A stretch of DNA of 21,308 bases from JAWBOW01 sp038825775 (GTDB lineage Archaea; Nanobdellota; Nanobdellia; Woesearchaeales; WAPY01). Location of the stretch: positions 1-21,308 of the forward strand of contig JAWBOW010000011.1 of the NCBI GenBank assembly GCA_038825775.1, given 5' to 3'. Of this stretch, positions 1 to 4,767 are shown one piece after another. Under the pieces are notes generated by a model. That model made no database searches, had not been told where the DNA came from, and saw only the letters and a program-made list of their open reading frames with translations. Position numbers and translations under genes: made by a program. Positions within the stretch are counted from its first letter, which is position 1. The number at the start of each line of letters is the position of its first letter.

Positions 1-301
1 TTCCAGCAGGTGCTTTTCTAGGTTCTGTTGGACCCACTATTTTTCTTACTATCTCAATAGCATGAACTCCTTCAAGCACCATTGCAATTACAGGCCCTTC
101 TGTTATCATGTCTTCTAATGCTTTATAAAATGATTTTTGAAGGTGCTCTTTATAATGGTTTTTTGCAAAGTCCTTTGTCACCCAAATCATTTTTAAACCA
201 ACAATCTTTAATCCAACTTTTTCAAATCTTGAAATTATTTCTCCTACAATCTGTCTTTGAACAGCATCTGGCTTCAAAACAACTAGTGTTCTTTCAATCA
301 T
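1..301 (-). CDS. ndk: Nucleoside diphosphate kinase, C-terminal part missing (window edge)
   Basis: The first 100 residues are visible; the gene runs off the left edge of the window. The N-terminus MIERTLVVLKPDAVQR, the segment EGPVIAMVLEG and the end VGPTEPRKAPAG are characteristic of NDK, which transfers the gamma-phosphate of ATP to NDPs to balance NTP/dNTP pools in the cytoplasm. The catalytic histidine region lies beyond the window and cannot be checked. The start is the ATG at 301, preceded by GGTG five bases upstream. It is the fourth gene of the L7ae-S28e-L24e-ndk cluster, a well-known archaeal arrangement in which infB often follows. It is separated from L24e by about 145 bases with A/T-rich, TATA-like sequence near 320-330, so it may also have its own promoter. 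Confidence 0.95.
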   Translation of the reverse strand, partial: MIERTLVVLKPDAVQRQIVGEIISRFEKVGLKIVGLKMIWVTKDFAKNHYKEHLQKSFYKALEDMITEGPVIAMVLEGVHAIEIVRKIVGPTEPRKAPAG

Positions 302-339
302 TTTTTCACCACAAATTATTTTTATAATTTTAAAATTGA

Positions 340-361
340 TTTTTTGTTTATTTTTTGTTTA
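340..361. repeat. Perfect 11-bp tandem repeat, two copies
   Basis: The unit TTTTTTGTTTA occurs at 340-350 and again at 351-361, followed by seven more T residues. It lies in the untranslated gap between L24e and ndk. On the transcribed strand it is A-rich, so it does not look like an archaeal U-tract terminator. It is probably simple low-complexity sequence. Confidence 0.6.
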
Positions 362-446
362 TTTTTTTAATGTATTACTGCTTTTTTTCTGGATTTGGCT
401 TAATTTGTAAATAACTTTTTTTCTCTATTATTTCTTCTCTAATCTA

Positions 447-683
447 TTATTGCTTTTCTTTAGATGCTTTATTCTCTTTTGTACTTGTCCTCTGCTTTTT
501 TTGTTTTGCCCTTTGCTTTGCAAATTCTTGAGTCCATTTTAGTTCTGATGCTTTTCTCCCAAGTTTTAGATAATTCTTAACACACTTACTTGAGCATAAA
601 TGAACAATAGCGCCTGTATTTCTAACAAATGTTATTCCTGTTCCTTCTTTTATGCTTGTTCCACAAAAACTGCATTTTGTCAT
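447..683 (-). CDS. rpl24e: Large ribosomal subunit protein eL24 (L24e)
   Basis: This 78-residue protein has the L24e zinc ribbon: C4-x2-C7 near the N-terminus and C30-x3-C34 (HLCSSKC), followed by a Lys/Arg-rich tail that contacts rRNA. It is a structural component of the archaeal/eukaryotic 50S/60S subunit. The ATG at 683 is chosen over the GTG at 692, because that GTG is part of the ribosome binding site GGTGG (693-689), correctly spaced before the ATG. It starts about 10 bases after the S28e stop, so the two are cotranscribed. The tail after about residue 55 is almost entirely K, E, Q, T and S and is probably disordered without rRNA. Confidence 0.96.
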   Translation of the reverse strand: MTKCSFCGTSIKEGTGITFVRNTGAIVHLCSSKCVKNYLKLGRKASELKWTQEFAKQRAKQKKQRTSTKENKASKEKQ

Positions 684-693
684 TAAAACCACC

Positions 694-945
694 TTATCCC
701 TTTCTCTTATGCATTAAGTCTTTTGCTTCAATCTCTGTTTCTCTAAGCATTAAAATGTCACCAACCCTTACAGGTCCCATAACGTTCCTTCTTAAAAGTT
801 TATTAGCGTCAGGACCTTCAAGTATTCTACACCTAACTTGGGTTACTTCTCCACTCATTCCGGTTCTTCCAAGGATTTCCTCAACCCTTGCAGCCCAAGC
901 AGGACTAAAAACAACATTCTCAACAACTTTGTCCTTTTTTGCCAT
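694..945 (-). CDS. rps28e: Small ribosomal subunit protein eS28 (S28e)
   Basis: This is an 83-residue member of the S28e family, an archaeal/eukaryotic small-subunit protein with an S1/OB-like fold. Diagnostic segments are GEVTQVRCRILEG, LLRRNVMGPVRVGDIL and LRETEIEA near the C-terminus, all highly conserved in the family. The length is slightly above the usual 70-75 residues because of a lysine-containing N-terminal stretch. I prefer the ATG at 945; the upstream GTG codons at 957 and 951 fit better as ribosome-binding sequence (GGTG at 958-955). It sits between L7ae (56 bases upstream) and L24e (10 bases downstream) on the same strand, as in many archaea. Confidence 0.96.
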   Translation of the reverse strand: MAKKDKVVENVVFSPAWAARVEEILGRTGMSGEVTQVRCRILEGPDANKLLRRNVMGPVRVGDILMLRETEIEAKDLMHKRKG

Positions 946-1001
946 TTTCACAAGCACCTTTTAAATTAAGATTTGTTAAACTCCCTCTAATTTTTTAAAA
1001 A

Positions 1002-1385
1002 TTAAATTTGTTCTTCCTTATTATCTTCTTGGTTTTTCTCTCCTTCTTTTCCATGTAATAATAATTTTCTTGAAACTTCCTCTATTAGTTTTTTAGCGTC
1101 TCCTTCCTTAATTATTGCAACGCTTGCAGTTGCTACTGATAGTCCTGCTGCAACCCCTAGTTCTTCTTTGCTAGGAACTTCTATCAATGGAATATTCTTC
1201 TCCTTAGCAAGCAGTGGTAAGTGCATTACTATTTCCTTTGGAGAAACATCTGCTGCAACTATAACTAATTTTGCTTCTGACCTTTCAAGTGCTTTTGTAA
1301 CCTCGTTAGTTCCCTTTTTTATTTTGCCTGTTGTTCTAGCTATTTCAACAATTTCTAATGCCTTATCAACTAGTTCTTCTACCAT
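1002..1385 (-). CDS. rpl7ae: Ribosomal protein L7Ae (eL8), kink-turn RNA-binding protein
   Basis: This 127-residue protein binds kink-turns in 23S rRNA, in box C/D and H/ACA guide RNAs, and in archaeal RNase P. The family core is plain: GKIKKGTNEVTKALERSEA (RNA-binding helix), LVIVAADVSP, LPLLAKEKNIPLIEVPSKEELG and the loop GLSVATASVAI. An acidic/Lys tail of about 16 residues extends past the usual end. The ATG at 1385 is preferred because GGTGA (1395-1391) lies six bases before it; the other ATG at 1397 lacks such a site. It is the first gene of the operon with S28e, L24e and ndk. Its leader contains a kink-turn-like hairpin (separate entry), which suggests autoregulation. Confidence 0.97.
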   Translation of the reverse strand: MVEELVDKALEIVEIARTTGKIKKGTNEVTKALERSEAKLVIVAADVSPKEIVMHLPLLAKEKNIPLIEVPSKEELGVAAGLSVATASVAIIKEGDAKKLIEEVSRKLLLHGKEGEKNQEDNKEEQI

Positions 1386-1427
1386 TTTAATCACCATTTT
1401 CCTGACTTTATAAGAGCTAGAAACAAA

Positions 1428-1464
1428 AACCTCTTTCGAGCTTTGCTCTCATAAGTCACAGGTT
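1428..1464 (-). promoter_or_regulatory. Kink-turn-like hairpin in the L7ae mRNA leader
   Basis: Read 5' to 3' on the minus strand, AACCU (1464-1460) pairs with AGGUU (1432-1428), and CUU (1455-1453) with AAG (1435-1433). GA (1450-1449) then faces GA (1437-1436), and GAGC (1448-1445) pairs with GCUC (1441-1438) around an AAA loop. Tandem G-A pairs with the order stem, bulge, GA, stem on one strand and stem, GA, stem on the other are the signature of a kink-turn, the RNA that L7Ae binds. The bulge here is AU, two bases rather than the usual three, so the match is imperfect. The placement just before the L7ae gene supports a feedback role; that role is inference. Confidence 0.5.
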
Positions 1465-1485
1465 TATTCTTGGGCAAATATGCTA

Positions 1486-1495
1486 GTTTATAAAG
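1486..1495 (-). promoter_or_regulatory. TATA box for the L7ae-S28e-L24e-ndk operon
   Basis: The minus-strand sequence CTTTATAAAC is preceded by purine-rich GAGAAAA, as expected for a BRE. Initiation about 25 bases downstream would begin near 1464, exactly at the base of the leader hairpin, giving a leader of about 80 bases. A second TATA-like element, CTTATAAAG (1413-1406), could give a nearly leaderless transcript instead. Confidence 0.55.
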
Positions 1496-1599
1496 TTTTC
1501 TCTTTTTGTTGTTTGTTGTTGAATTTTTTGATTTTTAATCTTTAAATTAATAAAAATTTTTTACTATTGAGTAATAAATAAAGAAAATTTTATGAAAAT

Positions 1600-1609
1600 T
1601 TTATATATT
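1600..1609 (+). promoter_or_regulatory. TATA box for the serine protease gene
   Basis: TTTATATATT is centred about 27 bases before the ATG at 1631, the expected distance if transcription starts at or next to that ATG (leaderless mRNA). It lies inside the longer reading frame that begins at 1592, which argues that the 1592 ATG is not used. Confidence 0.6.
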
Positions 1610-1630
1610 AAATGTTTATTACAAAAAAAC

Positions 1631-2482
1631 ATGATTTTGGACAAAAATTTGCAGGTGGAAAGTGTTTTATCTTTAGAGAAAATCTTAGATTTTGATAATA
1701 GGAATAACCTAAGCAAAGAAGAATCAGAAGATAACATAATAAAAAATATCGTTACGATTAATAAGTTAATAGATTCTGAACAAGACAATGAAGGAAAAAC
1801 TATATTAACAATTGAAGGTTGGTGTAATGGTTTGAGGATAACAAATGATGGTTTTGTTATAACAGCATACCACGCTATTAAAAATTATATCGAAGAATGG
1901 AAAAGCATCTACTATAATAATTATAACAAGAACAAAAATATTGAGAATATTGCAACCATTGTTGGAGATCTTAAAATAAACAAGTATGTGATTCTTGATC
2001 AAGACAGGTATATTTATCCAATAGATCCGACATTTTGTGTTTTTAATTCAAAAATCGATATAGCTTTAATAAAAGTAGTTTCTATGAAAGAGCCGGAGCC
2101 TGTAAAATTTAAAATTTTAAGAGAAGAATTAAAAATTGGTGAAGAAATAAAAAATGTAGGCATAGATCAGTTCGGCGTAAAAGATTTTGGATTATACATT
2201 AATAAGGGAAAAATAATTCTTGAGAGTTTAGATGTTCCTATTCACAATATAGAAGGAGAAAAAATATCAGAAGCATATGATAGTTTTTTAACAAACATTA
2301 ATTCAAAAAGCGGTTTTAGTGGGAGTGTTTTTATAACAGAAAATGGTGAATTTGCAGGAACTTGTTTATATGCTGAATTTCACAAAAACGAAAATATGTT
2401 ATATAATTCTGGTGGTGCAAAAACAAAATACATTATAGATCTAATTAGAGTAGCTGTTGAAAAATTAAAAAACAGTTTTTAA
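1631..2482 (+). CDS. Trypsin-fold (S1/HtrA-like) serine protease without signal peptide or PDZ domain
   Basis: This 283-residue protein carries a complete catalytic triad in family contexts: His81 in VITAYHAI, Asp143 in IDIALIKV and Ser230 in SKSGFSGSVF. These match the chymotrypsin-fold pattern of H, D and GxSGx. The first ~60 residues are acidic and not recognisable as a domain; the last ~20 form a likely helix. There is no signal peptide, no transmembrane segment and no PDZ domain, so it is probably a cytoplasmic protease. HtrA enzymes normally have PDZ domains and often an export signal, so this is not a standard DegP. The start at 1631 rests on the TATA spacing; an upstream ATG at 1592 would add 13 residues. 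The gene stands alone, divergent from the ribosomal operon. Its substrate is unknown. Confidence 0.85.
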   Translation: MILDKNLQVESVLSLEKILDFDNRNNLSKEESEDNIIKNIVTINKLIDSEQDNEGKTILTIEGWCNGLRITNDGFVITAYHAIKNYIEEWKSIYYNNYNKNKNIENIATIVGDLKINKYVILDQDRYIYPIDPTFCVFNSKIDIALIKVVSMKEPEPVKFKILREELKIGEEIKNVGIDQFGVKDFGLYINKGKIILESLDVPIHNIEGEKISEAYDSFLTNINSKSGFSGSVFITENGEFAGTCLYAEFHKNENMLYNSGGAKTKYIIDLIRVAVEKLKNSF

Positions 2483-2525
2483 ATTAAGATTATAAAAAAA
2501 TAAAATCATAAGTTTCCTAAAAAGA

Positions 2526-2535
2526 TTTTTATATT
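2526..2535 (+). promoter_or_regulatory. TATA box for the cis-prenyltransferase-like gene
   Basis: TTTTTATATT is centred about 26 bases before the ATG at 2557. No GGTG-type ribosome binding site lies between, so the transcript is probably leaderless. Confidence 0.55.
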
Positions 2536-2556
2536 CTTATTCATTAAATATACTCT

Positions 2557-3246
2557 ATGAAAAATCCTATTACTCTTGTTAGGAAAGAATTTGCAAAAAT
2601 TCCAAAACATATTGCAATAACATTAGATGATCCTTCAGAAACAATTGACGAATGCAAGTTTAAAAAAGAGTTAGTTATAAATATAATAAACCAACAGATT
2701 TTATTAAAAATTCCAATGCTTAGCATACTCTTATTATCCCAAGAAGCTATTTTAAATGAAAAAACATTTAATGAAGAGATAAAAAATTTAGAAGAGCTTT
2801 TATATGTTGTTTTAAAAAAAGCTCAAGAGCAAAGAATAAGAGTAAATGTTTTTGGAAATTGGCACAAATTACCTGACAACACAACAGAGATTATAAAAAA
2901 GATTGTGAAAGAAACAGTTGATTATAATGATTTTTTCTTAAACCTTTGTATAAACTATGATTCTAAAGAGGAAATAGTTGATTCTTGCAAGTTAATTATA
3001 AAAAGAATTATGAGTGGAAAACTAAGTGCTGAAATGATTGACAAGAGCACCATTAAAGATAACCTTTATTCTTCTTCCATTATAGAGCCGGAACTAATAA
3101 TAAAAACAGGAAGCCCTGAAATACCTAACTTCTTTGTTTGGGATTTTGTAGGAGCGATTGTTTATTTCACTAAGAAACATTGGAGAAATTTTAGCAAGAG
3201 AGATTTTTTCAATGCAATAAAATTCTACAATATTTATAAGAAGTAA
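2557..3246 (+). CDS. Divergent cis-prenyltransferase (undecaprenyl/dolichyl diphosphate synthase family)
   Basis: This is a 229-residue protein, near the family's usual length. Family landmarks appear in order: IPKHIAITLDD (16-25, cf. the catalytic IPxHVAIIMDG), RIRVNVFGNWHKLP (93-106), LNLCINYDSKEEIVDSC (129-144, cf. NYGGREEI), EPELIIKTGSPEIPNFFVW (177-195, cf. DLLIRTGGExRLSNFLLW) and a WRNFSKRDFFNAI ending. Known enzymes of this family elongate allylic diphosphates to long polyprenyl carriers for glycan or N-glycan assembly at the membrane. Here the GNGRWA loop after the Asp is missing, and the Arg and Ser of the RxSNF diphosphate site are replaced (EIPNF). It could be a diverged enzyme, or a non-catalytic partner subunit comparable to eukaryotic NgBR/Nus1. 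It is a single gene with its own promoter. Family assignment is firm; activity is uncertain. Confidence 0.8.
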   Translation: MKNPITLVRKEFAKIPKHIAITLDDPSETIDECKFKKELVINIINQQILLKIPMLSILLLSQEAILNEKTFNEEIKNLEELLYVVLKKAQEQRIRVNVFGNWHKLPDNTTEIIKKIVKETVDYNDFFLNLCINYDSKEEIVDSCKLIIKRIMSGKLSAEMIDKSTIKDNLYSSSIIEPELIIKTGSPEIPNFFVWDFVGAIVYFTKKHWRNFSKRDFFNAIKFYNIYKK

Positions 3247-3254
3247 TATTATTA

Positions 3255-3292
3255 AACAAAATTATTTTTTAGAATGTTATTCCTTTTAGTGT
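3255..3292 (+). terminator. Possible T-rich terminator after the cis-prenyltransferase-like gene
   Basis: The stretch after the stop codon contains a run of six T residues (around 3263-3268) and TTCCTTTTAG shortly after, before the next TATA box near 3320. Archaeal termination commonly uses such coding-strand T tracts without a hairpin. No inverted repeat was found, so this rests only on base composition and position. Confidence 0.35.
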
Positions 3293-3318
3293 AGCAAAAA
3301 AACATTTTAAACTCTTAA

Positions 3319-3330
3319 ATTTTATATAAG
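3319..3330 (+). promoter_or_regulatory. Promoter of the type IV pilus-like locus
   Basis: The sequence TTAAATTTTATATAAG contains a good archaeal TATA box (ATTTTATATAAG). It is centred about 39 bases before the ATG at 3364, which allows a short leader of roughly 10-15 bases, or use of the in-frame ATG at 3379. It is the only strong candidate before the run of pilin genes. Confidence 0.55.
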
Positions 3331-3363
3331 AATATCTCAGATTAAAAAGCAAAAAAGTTTAAA

Positions 3364-3825
3364 ATGAGCAGATTAAAAATGTATGAATTTTTAACAAACA
3401 AAAAATCAATAAAAATTACAAGAAGAAAAGCTCAAGTTAGTATGGAATTCTTAATAATTATGGGTTTCATAATTACGATAACAATACCCTTACTTATGAG
3501 TTATTATGAATATTCTAGAAATGCTAATGTAAGAATAAAAACAGAGCAATTGTATAAGATTGCAAGAGAAATAGTTGATAATGCAGAATCAGTTTATTAC
3601 ATTGGAACTCCTTCAAAAACAACAATAAGAGTTTTTATTCCAGAAGGCGTTGAGAGCGTTGAAATAAACCAAAGACAAATTATTTTTAAGGTTAAGTTTT
3701 ATGGTAACATTAGTGAAATCTCTTATTCCTCAAATGTTGATCTTTCAGGAACAATAAGGCCTCATTCAGGAATACACAACATAGTTATTGAAGCAAAAGA
3801 AAACTATGTTGAGATAACAGGATAA
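3364..3825 (+). CDS. Type IV pilin-like protein, class III signal peptide (pilin 1)
   Basis: This 153-residue protein has an archaeal class III prepilin signal: RRKA followed by QVSMEFLIIMG. Cleavage is expected between Ala23 and Gln24, leaving Glu28 at mature position +5, the residue that pairs with the neighbouring subunit's N-terminus in pilus fibres. A single hydrophobic helix (about 24-48) is followed by a ~100-residue predominantly beta C-terminal domain with one N-glycosylation sequon (NIS). The 23-residue basic leader is longer than in most archaeal pilins; the in-frame ATG at 3379 would give an 18-residue leader. It is the first gene of the pilus block, three bases before the next pilin, so it is a good candidate for a major or near-major subunit. 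No prepilin peptidase is encoded in this window. Confidence 0.85.
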   Translation: MSRLKMYEFLTNKKSIKITRRKAQVSMEFLIIMGFIITITIPLLMSYYEYSRNANVRIKTEQLYKIAREIVDNAESVYYIGTPSKTTIRVFIPEGVESVEINQRQIIFKVKFYGNISEISYSSNVDLSGTIRPHSGIHNIVIEAKENYVEITG

Positions 3826-3828
3826 AAA

Positions 3829-4233
3829 ATGAAAAAAATCAATCTTAATCTAAAATCACAAGTGGGTTTTGAATTCGTATTATTGGTTGGCATTGTTTTT
3901 TTATTTTTTGGAATAACAACATATGCTATAATTGAACTCTCAGATAGAATAAGGTATGAAGCAGAATCAGAACAGTTAAAGGATTTGGGTTTAAGAATAA
4001 AACAAGAAATAATTTTAGCAACTAATGCTCAAGACGGTTATTACAGGACATTTGAACTCCCAGTCACAATAAATGGAAAAAACTATAGTATAAGCGTTGA
4101 AGGAAGTTTTTTAGTTATTAGAACAGACAATAGAGCATATTATACAAGAATAGGAAATTTTACGGGTTTTTTTAATATCTCACATAACGAGATTAGAAGA
4201 GAAAATGGTGTTGTTTATCTAAACACAATATAA
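3829..4233 (+). CDS. Type IV pilin-like protein, class III signal peptide (pilin 2)
   Basis: A second short pilin of 134 residues. The leader MKKINLNLKS is followed by QVGFEFVLLVGIVFLFFG; cleavage between Ser10 and Gln11 would leave Glu15 at +5, as in true pilins and archaellins. One hydrophobic N-terminal helix precedes a small extracellular domain with sequons NYS, NFT and NIS. The stop codon of pilin 1 and this ATG are separated by only three A residues, with no GGTG ribosome binding site, which suggests coupled translation. It differs in sequence from pilin 1, so it is not a recent duplicate. Confidence 0.83.
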   Translation: MKKINLNLKSQVGFEFVLLVGIVFLFFGITTYAIIELSDRIRYEAESEQLKDLGLRIKQEIILATNAQDGYYRTFELPVTINGKNYSISVEGSFLVIRTDNRAYYTRIGNFTGFFNISHNEIRRENGVVYLNTI

Positions 4234-4260
4234 TCTTTAAATTTTTAAGCAATCTTAAAA

Positions 4261-4764
4261 ATGAAATCAAAAAGAAAAATAAAAAATAAGAGAGCACAGG
4301 CCTTTTTATTAGATATTATTGTAGGAATTTTATTCTTTACAACAGCATTGATGTTTTATTTTAAGTATTCGCAAAACATAAATACGCAAAATCAAGAATA
4401 TGAACTTATGATGCTAGACGCAAACTATATTTCTAATAACCTACTAAGTGATGGTTCTCCAAACAATTGGGAGGAAATTCCTTTAGAAAATTTATCTAAG
4501 GAAATAATTTTTGGAATAACTAACAGAAAATATTTTTTGAACGAAACAAAAATAAGTTATTTAGAAACAATAACTAACAACAACTACAGCCTGGTAAAAC
4601 AAAGTTTTGAAACCCCTTATGATTTTTACATTATTATAGAAAAAAAAGACTCAAACATAACATTTGGAAAAAACTATGCTAATGCAAAAACGCTTGTAAA
4701 AACAACAAGATTTTTGTTTTATAATGGTTCAATAATAAAAATGCATTTGTATGTTTTTTATTAA
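4261..4764 (+). CDS. Minor-pilin-like protein with Asp at +6 (pilin 3)
   Basis: This 167-residue protein begins MKSKRKIKNKRA followed by QAFLLDIIVGILFF, a pilin-type signal and membrane helix. With cleavage after Ala12 the acidic residue is Asp18 at mature +6, rather than Glu at +5. The external domain of ~130 residues has several N-glycosylation sequons (NET, NYS, NIT, NGS), consistent with exposure outside the cell. The gene ends three bases before the next start with the junction TAAAAAATG. I read it as a minor pilin that helps build or cap the fibre; no named family was recognised. Confidence 0.72.
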   Translation: MKSKRKIKNKRAQAFLLDIIVGILFFTTALMFYFKYSQNINTQNQEYELMMLDANYISNNLLSDGSPNNWEEIPLENLSKEIIFGITNRKYFLNETKISYLETITNNNYSLVKQSFETPYDFYIIIEKKDSNITFGKNYANAKTLVKTTRFLFYNGSIIKMHLYVFY

Positions 4765-4767
4765 AAA

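Noticed and set aside
340..373. Transcription terminator from the T runs between L24e and ndk
   Set aside because: The T runs are on the plus strand, whereas both genes are transcribed from the minus strand, where the tract is A-rich.
629..964. 111-residue plus-strand frame opposite S28e and L24e
   Set aside because: It lies antisense to two certain ribosomal genes, is rich in Leu/Ser/Phe as expected for the complement of Lys/Glu-rich coding DNA, and has no ribosome binding site or recognisable motif.
1398..1500. tRNA gene in the structured L7ae leader
   Set aside because: The hairpins do not form a cloverleaf: there is no 7-bp acceptor stem, no GTTCRA T-loop and no anticodon arm of the right size.
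1592..1630. Upstream ATG for the serine protease
   Set aside because: It has no ribosome binding site, and its first codons contain the TATA box that is correctly spaced for the ATG at 1631.
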